The notes under the pieces were generated by a model. That model searched no databases. It saw nothing but the letters and a program-made list of their open reading frames with translations, and was not told the DNA's origin. Positions 1 to 24,031 of a DNA stretch of 64,000 bases are shown piece after piece. Each line of letters begins with the position of its first letter. The stretch's first letter is position 1. The position numbers and the translations under genes were made by a program. This DNA is from Liolophura sinensis (Eukaryota; Mollusca; Polyplacophora; Chitonida; Chitonidae). The stretch lies in assembly GCF_032854445.1 (NCBI RefSeq), contig NC_088296.1, positions 15,243,485-15,307,484 on the forward strand. The letters run 5' to 3'.

Positions 1-2
1 CT

Positions 3-1256
3 TCCCTGACAAATACAACAGGTGTCTGGTCCATAAAGGTAGAAGCTGACGATGCTACAGATGAACCTCAGGTGTGGTATGTCGTCAAGCAAGAAGATGA
101 CCATGAGTCTGAGGATGAATTACGCTCTGCAGAAAGCCTTCAAGATAACACTCCGTCACAGGGTATGTCAGTTGATGGAACTCTCCCACAAAATGACTGG
201 AAAACTGAAGAAAAATATACACCACATCAGCAGCCATCATCAGTAGTATGTATGACCACGGTGGGTACAAAGACTATGTATGATTCTGAAGTGGGTGCTG
301 TGATGCCAAGTACAGAACCTGTGACGAATTCAGAAAGGGATATTATTCCTAACAACGGCCAGTTGTCACAAAATGTGAAGACAGAACCTATCGAAGCAGA
401 CATGCTAGAATGTGGGGCAGGTACTTGTCCAGAAACGGTTGACAGTGATGTCACAAACTTTGAGATACATACAACAGAAATGCCAAAGTTTGGATCAAGT
501 ACAGCTCATGTAGTCTTATCCACGCCAGACGCCTGGCACATAGAAGAAAATCCTTTAATGTGCGAAATCTGCGGGATTGGTTTTAAGTACCCGAGCAAGT
601 TGAGGAGGCACACGCGAATACATACAGGGGAAAGGCCCCACACCTGCGATATATGCGGTAAAACTTTCACGGAAGCCTTCAAGTTGAAGAACCACAGGTA
701 CAGTCACCTTGACGTGAAGCCCTATACGTGCGAGGTCTGCGGAAAGGGCTTCTCATACTCGTCAAACCTATACCACCACAAGGTGATCCATTCCGAAGAG
801 AGGAGCTTCTCGTGCGACATTTGTGGGAAGAGCTTCAAGCTGATGTTAACCCTGAAGAGACACAGAGGGATCCACACGGGCGAGAAACCGCACGTATGCA
901 AAGTGTGCAACAAGAGTTTCACGCAGACTTCTCAGTTGAAAAACCACATCAGGATTCACACGTGTGAGAAACCTTTTTTCTGCGAGATCTGCTGTCAGAC
1001 TTTCACAAATTCCTACTCGCTGAATAACCACAAAAGGAAACACAAAAGAAAAAAACGACAAGAAGAGGATGTAAGACGACTGGGGGAGGCCGGGCAAGGA
1101 ATAAATGCTGAGCGACAAGCGGTGAAAGTGTCCGACTTGACGGATAAAGTAGCGTCATGTTCGAGTCATGTGCGCGCGAAATGTCAAACAATTCTGAGTC
1201 TGCTTCTGAGTGACAGTGCATCCAATCTGAGTCAAAAAGGCAAGGTTGCTTCTTGA
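3..1256 (+). CDS. C2H2 zinc-finger protein, six fingers, 5' end missing
   Basis: The frame is open from the window edge to a TGA at 1254-1256, so this is the 3' coding part of a gene that begins upstream. The N-terminal half is acidic and low in structure and contains two SUMO-type psi-K-x-E sites (IKVE near nt 36, VKTE near nt 375), common in zinc-finger repressors. Six C2H2 fingers follow between nt 561 and about 1044. Each has the C-x2-C-x12-H-x3-H pattern. Linkers are TGERP/TGEKP-like except between fingers 5 and 6, where the Gly is a Cys (TCEKP). A basic KRKHKRKKRQ stretch after finger 6 looks like a nuclear localisation signal. Family knowledge says this is a nuclear DNA-binding transcription factor; target and orthology cannot be read here. 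A splice acceptor inside the first 25 nt is possible but not convincing. Confidence 0.9.
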   Translation, partial: SLTNTTGVWSIKVEADDATDEPQVWYVVKQEDDHESEDELRSAESLQDNTPSQGMSVDGTLPQNDWKTEEKYTPHQQPSSVVCMTTVGTKTMYDSEVGAVMPSTEPVTNSERDIIPNNGQLSQNVKTEPIEADMLECGAGTCPETVDSDVTNFEIHTTEMPKFGSSTAHVVLSTPDAWHIEENPLMCEICGIGFKYPSKLRRHTRIHTGERPHTCDICGKTFTEAFKLKNHRYSHLDVKPYTCEVCGKGFSYSSNLYHHKVIHSEERSFSCDICGKSFKLMLTLKRHRGIHTGEKPHVCKVCNKSFTQTSQLKNHIRIHTCEKPFFCEICCQTFTNSYSLNNHKRKHKRKKRQEEDVRRLGEAGQGINAERQAVKVSDLTDKVASCSSHVRAKCQTILSLLLSDSASNLSQKGKVAS

Positions 1257-1808
1257 TTTCGCCTTGGAGTGATACTGTTGTCGTACAATAACACTGGAAT
1301 ATGTAAGACACCGTGGGTTTGAAATGACATGGGAGTTTGGCCCCATTACAGAAATGCAAAGCTTTCATGCACCGTGCCAGGAGAAGTTCAGCTTTATGGC
1401 CGAGGTTGGTTCGACTTGCTGGATTCAGAAGCTTAAATGTCTAGATTTCATTAACTCTTGGCTTACCAATGCTGACTGTGACCTTATACACTTCAGATGA
1501 CTTAGGGAATCAGTCGATACCAAATATAAAAACGGGTTCGAGCTGTTACTTTTGGTCATTTTGTTCGCGTGGGCCTAGATTACACGTAAGCTAGATGCGG
1601 CGTTATCGTAGCGTTCCAGCCAGCTTTGAACCATGTGGAACACACCTATGGAAATCCTGATACTGGTTATATGAGATTTGAGATATCTTTCAAAATGTTC
1701 TAGTATTTAACACGATTAAAGTCCTTCTGTGACTTCAGTTTAGAAAGTATATTACATGAGTTATATTGACCTGTTACGGTATTCTTGTCATTGGTCATGT
1801 TGTGGATT
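1257..1808 (+). other. probable 3' UTR of the zinc-finger gene
   Basis: Non-coding stretch after the zinc-finger stop codon. It holds an ATTAAA polyadenylation-type hexamer near 1715, and the next AATAAA hexamers (about 1948) lie inside the MITE that follows. No convincing coding frame is seen on either strand. Confidence 0.5.
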
Positions 1809-2034
1809 TACACTCAACAAAACTATAAACGCACGAAGAAGTTTTTATTCTCTCAGTACTAAGTAACGTGTGAACTCAACAATTACATTGAGTATTAATT
1901 TGAAATAGGGCCAGTTGATTTTTGGAAAACACATCAATCAGTGGACAAATAAATAAATTTTGGGGGCATGTTTCATGCAGGGTCATTTTAACACAGCATT
2001 TTTTGGTTCTTGCGTTTATATTTTTGTTGAGTAC
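1809..2034. mobile_element. MITE of Tc1/mariner type
   Basis: About 226 bp bounded by near-perfect terminal inverted repeats. The left end begins CACTCAACAAAA and continues into ATAAACGCA. The right end reads TGCGTTTAT, then TTTTTGTTGAGTA. TA dinucleotides lie at the edges, as expected for a Tc1/mariner target site. There is no internal coding frame, so it is a non-autonomous element. Confidence 0.75.
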
Positions 2035-2040
2035 ACTAAA

Positions 2041-2130
2041 AAAATATGTTAAATTTAACAGAAAGTCTGTTGTCTAAGTGATACTTGAATGTACTCTGCT
2101 GTTACATCAGATTATTGCGTTAAATATAAT
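2041..2130 (+). repeat. dispersed repeat, also at 49025
   Basis: The segment around TTAACAGAAAGTCTGTTGTC is repeated, with substitutions, at about 49030-49060. The sequence after it in that copy resembles 3313-3350 here (a TACTGTGTCATATTC motif). The left copy therefore looks like one ancestral repeat split by SINE insertions. Confidence 0.5.
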
Positions 2131-2151
2131 ACAGATATCCTAAAAACTGAG

Positions 2152-2312
2152 TGATTCAGGAGCCTCTCACCGTTGCGGTCGTTGTGAGTTCAAGTCCAGC
2201 TCATGTTGGCTTCCGCTCCGGTCGTAAGTGGGAAGATTTTTGGATGGCCGTGGGTTCGCACCGGGCTCTACCCGGTTTCCTTCCAACATAATGCTGGCCG
2301 CCGTCCCATTTG
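2152..2312 (+). mobile_element. SINE family A, 5'-truncated
   Basis: Contains the family A body: GAGTTCAAGTCCAGCTCATG (B-box region), then the GATGGCCGTGGGTT, CCCGGTTTCC and ATAATGCTGGCCGCCGTC blocks. The first part of the tRNA-like head and the usual AATAAATAAA tail are missing. Confidence 0.8.
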
Positions 2313-2925
2313 AAAAAATGACATCATCTGAACGTTGCTCGTATGTATAGGCCCTGTTTTCTTTCAACTTGTCGAATTCGAAGAGTTGATAGGAGAGATC
2401 GCATCATGTGAACGTGGCTTTACCGAATGGCAATGAATTGTCTCAAGGGCACACTCGCAACTAGTCAATCCAAAACCCAAAATGGCCCATAGGTAAACGC
2501 CCTGCCCTTTAAGGTAGTCCCCAAGCAAGGGGTCGTGGGCGGTATCCATCCGGGGCAGCCACCCAGGTCCTACCACAAGCCGAGGAGAGACAAAGGATGA
2601 ATAAACATGGTCAACCGAGTGAACGCAAGTCTCCTCATAAGGAAAACATGCAAGCTCACCTGTACAGTCCAAACGCGTGTGAATAAGATAGCCAAACGGT
2701 GATAGAAATGAAACCATGTTCTCCAGTTACATGTTTTAAAGCCACTCAAGACAGCATGTAAGACGTACCGTCAACACGGCTTTACCGAATGGAAATGAAT
2801 TTATGTCCACCCAAAAGCATTGAAGGATACATAAAACGCTTTGTATTTATTTCTTAGTACGGATTTTAGGATGTAGCGTAACATAGAAAAGTGTGAAATC
2901 AGCACCTCAGCTTCCTTCTTGGGGA

Positions 2926-3300
2926 TCGGCCCGGATAGCACAGTTGGAAGAGCGTCCGCTTCGGGACCGGTAGATCCAGGATCAATCCTTGATCGAGTCA
3001 CACCTAAGACTTTAAAAGAGGGAGTTGTAACTTCCTCGCTTGGTGTTCAGCATTAAGGCCATATCATCCCCTTCAGCCTTAAGGGGATAGTGCAACGGCT
3101 GGTTGACTCGTATCAGTACAATGGCTCGGGCGGGGCGACTTACTTGCCTTCGACAGTGAAGCAGCACTAAATAAAAGAGCGGTGGAAATCCGTCCTGCAA
3201 CAAGGAGGCACATTACACGTACATGCACCCTAAGGATTCCTTCGTCGTCATATGACTGAAAAATTGTTGAGTACGACGTTAAACCCCAAGCATTCATTCA
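2926..3300 (+). mobile_element. SINE family B, near full length
   Basis: A tRNA-like head (TAGCACAGTTGG A-box, GGATCAATCC B-box) is followed by the family body. It ends in CATATGACTGAAAAATTG, ACGTTAAACCCCAAGCATTC and a short ATTC tail. Other copies are at 19439 (+) and 60497 (-). Confidence 0.8.
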
Positions 3301-3784
3301 AGCACGCACGCAAAATACTGTGTCATATTCAACATAATATCTGATGTAATATAACGGCAAGTCTTTATGCCACAGATGAGAAAGTTTGTGAGTTACGCAC
3401 CGAAGTGGTTTTCCTGAGACGTAAAGTTCACCGCCATCATATCAGTGAAAAATACTCGAGCTCTTCATTAAACATCAGCCAATTTTTTACGCCAATGGCA
3501 GAGATGGCAGACACGTGCATGGAAAAAGGTCGTTAACAACCTGCCAAGGACCGGTTTCCTCCCATCTCTTTTTTTTTGCTTGCCAGCAGTAATTTTATAA
3601 GAGATCTTTAAATCTTTTGATGTACCCAGGTCAGTAAAAAGGGATTAGATGTGTATGGGTTTGGTATTTGACAACTTTCTTTCTGACAACTTTAGAGGTA
3701 TCTATAATTTAATACCAACGAAATCCTCGACCTTTTTAGCTTACCCTTATGTGTGATAGAAAAAGAATACCTATATCCTTTGGA

Positions 3785-3840
3785 GTGAGTGAGTGAGTGA
3801 GTGCGTGAGTGAATGCTTGGGGTTTAACACCTTATCCCTT
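3785..3840 (-). mobile_element. SINE family B, 3' tail fragment
   Basis: GAGTGAGTGAGTGAGTGAGT followed by GCTTGGGGTTTAAC is the reverse complement of the family B 3' end. Only the tail is present. Confidence 0.6.
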
Positions 3841-3944
3841 GGAACATCGGTGTACAAACCGTATGTAATGCGGGACGTCTTAACTTGTAATCCGGTATCT
3901 GTACATTACATACTCGACAGCGGGTAGTATAATTGTTCATATAG

Positions 3945-3970
3945 GCTGGATTATTTAATTATAATCCAGC
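3945..3970. other. short perfect hairpin
   Basis: GCTGGATTAT and its complement ATAATCCAGC flank a 6-nt TTAATT loop. It is a 10-bp stem that could be the centre of a small foldback repeat. No terminator or coding role is implied. Confidence 0.5.
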
Positions 3971-4257
3971 GCTTGATAAAGCACCATTATAATTTGTTTG
4001 AAAACTGTCAAGTTGTGAAACAAATCTGATGCTACACTGGAAGACCTCCAATTACATTTCTAAACCTCACTGAGCTTGTTGTAACGTATAAGCTGAGGGG
4101 TTTCGTGTTAACTCGTATTTCGCAACTGTTTGCGTTTACAGTTACAAATATGTAAATAGTCAATACTATCCGTCTTATTCGAGGTCGCGTAACTGAATGC
4201 AGCATGGTTGTTTCGTCCAAGGCTTTCAGTCAAGAGTTTTGTCAGCTAGTGTTTTTA

Positions 4258-4511
4258 ATGGCCGAGGTGGTTAGCACACCAGCGCGTCGAAATGACCCAG
4301 GAGCCTCTCACCAAAGCGGTCTCTGTGAGTTCAAGCCCAGCTTGCGAGCTTCCTCTCCGGTCGTATGTGGGAAGTTTTTCCATCTACCTGTGGATGGTCG
4401 TGGGTTTCCACAGGGCTTTACACGGTTTTCTGCCACCATAATGCTGGCTGCCGTCGTAAAAGTTAAATATTCTTGAGTACGACATAAAACACCAATCAGA
4501 TAAATGAATAG
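4258..4511 (+). mobile_element. SINE family A, near full length
   Basis: tRNA-like head beginning GGCCGAGGTGGTTAGCACAC, then ATGACCCAGGAGCCTCTCAC, the B-box GAGTTCAAGCCC, and the body ending ATTCTTGAGTACGACATAAA and CACCAATCAGATAAATGAAT. Confidence 0.85.
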
Positions 4512-4756
4512 ATTATCAGCTACCTGATGAAAGACATTGATTAATAAATTGACATCGGCTATTCCACAGTTTCCTTCATCCATAAACCCGACCGCGGCCG
4601 TTTGATATAAATTCTTTAGAGCTGTTTTAAACACTGCTTAGGTCTTCCAGCAACCTGTGGATGGCAGTGTTTAAGTCTTGAATTTGATCTGAAATATGTG
4701 CGTAAGCTGTTGCCACAAAAATGAGATAAATTACAATTAAAAGCCTACACCTCACG

Positions 4757-5490
4757 GAGTAAAACCAGATCAACTACAACATTAGATAGTAAATGGTCAC
4801 ACTACACCGGTGAAATACGGCCTCTTGTAACTTAATCCGAGTTTGGGGTTTTTTATTCTAACTGTTAGTAAATAGTAGTTATTGACGAGCGCACTAGCAC
4901 TCTGGCTGAAGCAAAATGAGATTTTTAAAATGCGGTGATGTTAGTTGCAATTTATTAGACGTCCCTGGTCTAGAATTACCTCCAAGTGCTATGTTGTCAT
5001 CACATGTAACATTCGATAACATTAAAACAGTGCAAAGGGACCAGGTTTCGAGGATGTTTAGTCCAGCACCAGAATCCGCTTTTATGCAGGAATACAGTAG
5101 CCTATAAACAAGATGTACTGCATAGAGAGTAACACCAGAGCAGTAACGTCAGTGTGATTGTTGGTAAACGGTCACAACTAAGCCGGTGAAATACGGCCTC
5201 TTGTCAGTTTACCTCAATCAGGGTTGTATTCTAATTGTTCTTGTAAATGCATAAATAGTAGCAAATTACACGCCCCCTATCACCGTGGCTTAAGGAGAAT
5301 TAGGTCAAAAATGCAGTGATGAAAACTGCCATTTATTAGACGTCACTGGTGTCAGAATTACCCAACATGCTGTTTTGTCGTCACATTTAAAAGAATAATA
5401 TTAAAACAATGCAAAGTGACCAGGCCTAAGGGGATGCTTAGTCCGCTATCAGAATCCTGGTGTATGCGGGAATACAATAAAGGTCCATGA
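4757..5490. repeat. diverged tandem duplication, two ~370-bp units
   Basis: Unit 1 (about 4757-5125) and unit 2 (about 5126-5490) share, in order: GTGAAATACGGCCTCTTGT, TTTATTAGACGTC, a TGTTGTCATCACAT-like block, AAACAATGCAAAG/AAACAGTGCAAAG and TGCAGGAATACA/TGCGGGAATACA. A 63-codon frame in unit 1 (4916-5107) is broken in unit 2, which argues against coding. The function is unknown. Confidence 0.65.
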
Positions 5491-5927
5491 ATACTTGACC
5501 CCCATGGATATGGATAATTGCTTACCCAAGGACTGTTGCTGGAGATGAGCTTAGAGTAGTATAGCTCGTCACGGTATGGCTGAAATATCCCTGGACAGTC
5601 ATCGTTGAAGTCGGGAGGAAGTGGTGTCCAATATCTCTGGATGTGTATTACACCACGTGAATGGGTAAATTCAGACAAGAGGGAAACCGTCAACTGCTGC
5701 ATATGAAATCAGTTAAAATGTGCCGGTGGATCCAACCGCTGTGTCTGGCCACAGTCCACAATTGATTTTCCATTTAACTACATGTTAATGTTTGGCCTCT
5801 AAGCACTGTTCCTAAATCACCTAGTAATGAAAACTCCGGGCCTGATAATCTTCGCCCCATGAAACAACGCCAGCTAAATATTCCTGATGAAATTTTTCAC
5901 TAAATTGACAAACAGTTTACATAGATC
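5491..5927. other. non-coding; repeat shared with 7910-8215
   Basis: No gene seen. About 5745-5910 shares CCACAGTCCACAATT, GGGCCTGATA and a TTTTTCAC/GACAAACA end with 7920-8225. In both places the repeat is joined to a minisatellite, here the one that starts at 5928. Confidence 0.4.
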
Positions 5928-6207
5928 AAACCCACCTACGCAAAGGCTGGTGAAACAGGGCTACTTTTGTCTTGTGAACATACAAACCCACCTACGCAGA
6001 GGCTTATGAAACAGGGCTACTTTTGTCTTGTGAACATACAAACCCACCTACGCAGAGGCTGGTGAAACAGGGCTACTTTTGTCTTGTGAACATACAAACC
6101 CACCTACGCAGAGGCTTGTGAAACAGGGCTACTTTTGTCTTGTGAACATACAAACCCACCTACGCAGAGGCTGGTGAAACAGGGCTACTTTTGTCTTGTA
6201 AACATAC
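5928..6207. repeat. 56-bp minisatellite, five copies
   Basis: Five head-to-tail units start at 5928, 5984, 6040, 6096 and 6152, each beginning AAACCCACCTACGCA and ending CTTGTGAACATAC. Units 1, 3 and 5 carry GGCTGGTG. Units 2 and 4 carry GGCTTATG and GGCTTGTG. The array may therefore have grown in two-unit steps. Confidence 0.95.
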
Positions 6208-7455
6208 GCCACCATTCTCTGAAAAGAAACAAATTTTATGCCACGAATGAAACATTAACGCATCTGCTACAAAATGATAGCACATAACAAGCAGATAAAA
6301 GGCGAAAAAGGGCAGTCCAAAGGAGCAAGAGAAAATATATAAATATAGCAAGGGATTACATCTGATCCGACTCAGAAACATTAATTGCTGACTATAGCCT
6401 CATAACCCACATCATCGCTCTGCAGAGGGACTGTTTCACTGGAGCGCCATGTCGAAGTCATTTACTATGAGACTCGACCACGTGACAGTTTACTGACACA
6501 TAGATCACACTATACTGAGCAGTGAGAACAGTGATGTACCAAGTTTGCCAAATTATATGTCTAAATTCTGGCCCTAATGGGGCTCTGAACTGGGAATCCT
6601 GTTTACTAGGCGGACGCAAATACATCTGGGATGCCAACCGGTCAATTTTTGGCCTGGATTGCCATAGTTGTTGTTGACGATAACCTTGTTGTTCTTGAAA
6701 TACGCATTTCATGACATCATAAAGACCAGTTCTACTTCTGTATGAAGCTTAGCAACATTTTCTATTCAATATTTCCATACGAAAGATGCACTTTCTCTGT
6801 GGGATACGTCTACCGTGCTATGTTTTACATTGTATTCTTGATAACCTAGTTCATATCGCAAAGAATCTCTGAACTCGTTTATGTTAAAATAAACTGTATA
6901 CTTTCGTGACTTATGGATTTCATGGGTTATTTAGATTTCCTGAGTCATTCCTCGCTAGCTGGAGGAAACACATCGGTTTTTATCACCTCCTGGACCGGAG
7001 AGTTGAATTTTTCGCCATGAAAAAAAAATATCTGATTTGCACAGGGGCAACTTTTCCTTTACTGACGCTGTCACAACGCAACGAGATCAAATGCAGGTTT
7101 TGAGTCTTTATAAAAAGAGTTTGCAACATATGTTCTGTACTTTGTGATACGAGTTCTTTTCAAAAAAAGAAAAGCACAAATACTAATCATAAATGTCGGC
7201 TACAATCTGACACATTAGCTTTTTGTTCAATAACCAGTTTTAAAGTTTAAGGGCTAACGCTGAACAAGTCAGGTCTTTGAATAAATGTATATATCTTTAA
7301 TGCAAGATAACAAATATACGAGGAAGTGACTAAAAATATAAATATGTAATTTTATGACTTTTAGCACACGTGGGCTGCTGTCCCGTCCTCCACAAAGTCT
7401 CGAATATTTCTCTGAGTAGGTCAGACAGCGATTGGGGTTTGCATGTGACTTAGCA
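6208..7455. other. non-coding upstream region of gene 1
   Basis: No supported gene. It should include the promoter and 5' UTR of gene 1. I see no clear TATA box, and an in-frame TAG shortly before nt 7432 closes the reading frame upstream of the gene 1 start. Confidence 0.4.
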
Positions 7456-21313
<13,858 letters not shown>

Positions 21314-22790
21314 AAATGCAAACAATGAACCTTGACAAAGTAATCCCGTATTCATTCTAGAAGAAATTAGTGACTCGCAGGGAATCAGTGACGTCGCTTT
21401 CACTTTTTTTCTACTGGAAGTAGTTCGATTTAAGGTCCATTTGGCGAATGCATTCATAGATCTATATGTCTATTGATTTTGAGTGATCAAATCTATCAGC
21501 CCGTGTGAGTTATGCATGTGTAAGAAACCCAGTGTGACGCGATAATTTTCTCTTGGAGTCTGTAGCTTATTTTGCAGTCATTGTGTGACCAATTTTGGTA
21601 AAATTCTTCTGCTGAATCATTTTGATTTATATCTCTCTTGAAGCGAGGAAAGGCAAAAAGTTATTGACCATTTGTACAGACCACCTTTGCGTACGATTCA
21701 AATTTGGCTTTCAATCGCGTGTGTAACTTCAAAAATTTACAATCGCCTTGTAATGAATTTACAATTCATTTGTGCAAGCGGCGAAAATTAGGGATCCCAT
21801 TCTTCCCGAACGGGATCCCTATTGTAATCGTTCTGTTTTTTCTTCTTCTTCTTATTTTTTTTTCACCAACTGTGTTAGCAAGGAAACTTTTACACCGTTC
21901 AACAGAGAAGTCCCAAATTTTGCTCATATATTCTGGCGGTAAATATCTCGGGACAAATTCTCCATTTTTTTCTATGTCACGTGGTTCGGCCGCCATATTG
22001 AATTTTGTGTAAAACCTTTAAAAATCTTCTTCTCATGAACCACTGAACTGATCGTTTTCAAATTTGAGATGCAGCTAGAAGGTCACGAGTTACAAAAAGT
22101 TTGCAAAAATGTTTGACTTCCGGTAAAAACTCTGGAAGCTCGTCATTGTTCGAAGTTGTGACGTCACAAAAAGTTCTGAAATGTCAATTGTTCTCAATGC
22201 ATTCTGATGTATCTTGAGCTGCTAATTCCGAATCTGCTTTCATTTTTTGCATATCTGTGTAAATTTTTGAGATATAAGCAAAAAAACTATAAAAAAATAA
22301 TTTCACGTAATTTCAATGACCTGTAACTCGAGAACTATTTGAGCTACGATCAATAGTTTTCTCGCTAGAAGCGTTTAAATGACAACACCTTTTTTGTTTA
22401 GAAAAAGATGGGAATCCTATTGCTTTAACATGGAGTTAGATGGGGACTGGACTGGGTTTATAGTATTTGACCTGATGCTTTCGGCTACACTGTCCGTGAT
22501 CTTCCGAAACGGTTGTAGGATGACATTCAGCTATACAGTACTCTATTAGATGGCGTAGAATTCTAACTACAACAGCAAACGACCTGTAAAAGTTAGCTTT
22601 GTTTTGCGCAGGCATGGTCTTCTTTACTATACGCTAACTAGGCCAGGGTGATTGACAGATATCGACATGTGCCCTGGTCGAGGTGTTGACTTTCTGACAA
22701 CGGCCTAGATATCAGTAGAGCTGTGAGTCTGTGCATAGTAGGTCGCGGATTGAGACATAAAAGTACAAACTTTGTTTTTACTTCTTTCTT
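21314..22790. other. gene 1 3' UTR and unassigned sequence
   Basis: I see no canonical AATAAA in the first 400 nt after the stop. The remainder has short frames without support. GGGATCCCATTCTTCCCGAA followed by CGGGATCCC (about 21791-21820) is a short inverted repeat. Confidence 0.4.
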
Positions 22791-22857
22791 TCTTTTCTCT
22801 TACCGCTGACGCCTGTCAGTCATGTCATAGTTCGATCCCACCTTAGCCAGTTTGTCA

Positions 22858-23510
22858 GGCGATGAAAATGTTGTGAATTTCAAGGTTTTAAGTAAGCTGC
22901 TAGGCGTAGTTGGATGTTTTGATGACGAATCTGGTGTTTTTTTCTTTCTCCGACGCACGGTTTTGTCGCCAATTGCTATGAAAGTGCGTAAAAGTGCAAT
23001 TTTAGACCATGTTTGGAGGTCACGTGACACAAAATCGCTGCAGCTGTGGAGCTGAAAATGACTGAGTGCAAAGGGCTATATGGGTACTGTAGGTGTGCGG
23101 AAAATCGTTGAACTGTCATAATAAATGTGGGAGTTGCAGGGCTTGAAAAATTGTCCAAAGGCCGATTGGCTATGTTTGGTACTTTGACGCCCCCATGTTA
23201 TATAATGCATTTTAAATGCATTTGCGACTAAGATTAACACATGAACATTTTAAGCATGCTACCAGACGTAGTTTGACGTCCTGGTCATGAATCTGGACTT
23301 ATTTCTTCATGGTGACGTACAGTTTTGCCGCAAATTGCGATCAAAAAGCGAAAAAGCGCAATTTTTCACAATATTTGGAGGTCTGGTGAGAGAAAACTGT
23401 TACAGCTGTAAAGCTGAAAATCACTGAGTGCAAAGTGTTACACATGTGCTCTATGTGTGTTAAAAATCTTTGATCAGTGTCAACAAACACAGGACATGCG
23501 AGTTTTCAAA
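22858..23510. repeat. diverged tandem duplication, two ~365-bp units
   Basis: Unit 1 (from about 22858) and unit 2 (from about 23230) share AAGTAAGCTGCTAGGCGTAG/AAGCATGCTACCAGACGTAG, GAATCTGG, TTTGGAGGTC and AGCTGAAAATGACTGAGTGC/AGCTGAAAATCACTGAGTGC in the same order. The short frames in it are not conserved between units. Confidence 0.65.
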
Positions 23511-23756
23511 GAATGTCCTAAGGCAGATTTACCACATTCGGCACATTTACATCAATTTGCTGTTACAAGGGCCGTGTATTATTTGGTGGGGAAAACGTCA
23601 TCGATCCGATCCGGTATCCCGGCCTAGGATCTGCTGTTCGCAGATCCATTCTAGTTATTTTTATAATCAGTTCTAAACTCATCTGTAGGGTCTACAGTTA
23701 ACTGTAGCTGCAATCTCTTTGAGTTAGCGTGCCCTGTTCCATTTATAGAACCCGGT

Positions 23757-23850
23757 AACCCATTTTAAAGAAAATACCTTCCACCATAATGCTTAAAATA
23801 GAACAAGTGACGTATTCTTGTGTATGGCGTAAAACAACATCCAGTAAAAA
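23757..23850 (+). mobile_element. SINE family A 3' end fragment
   Basis: ACCTTCCACCATAATGCTTA, then GACGTATTCTTGTGTATGGC and GTAAAACAACATCCAGTAAA, a diverged family A end. Confidence 0.55.
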
Positions 23851-24031
23851 AGTAGATATGTAGTACGTGTGTTAAAAGTTCCGTGCATATCTTCATAATG
23901 CCTTAAGGAAACCTTATATGTTTACATACAGTCACGTTAGTCTATATAAACAACATGATTATTAATGAACTACAAGTAATTATCTTTGACTCTAACAGTG
24001 TGGCTTGAGATTCATTTATGTATGCTTTATC

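Noticed and set aside
4916-5107. 63-codon frame in the 370-bp duplication
   Set aside because: Not preserved in the second unit and no splice or start support.
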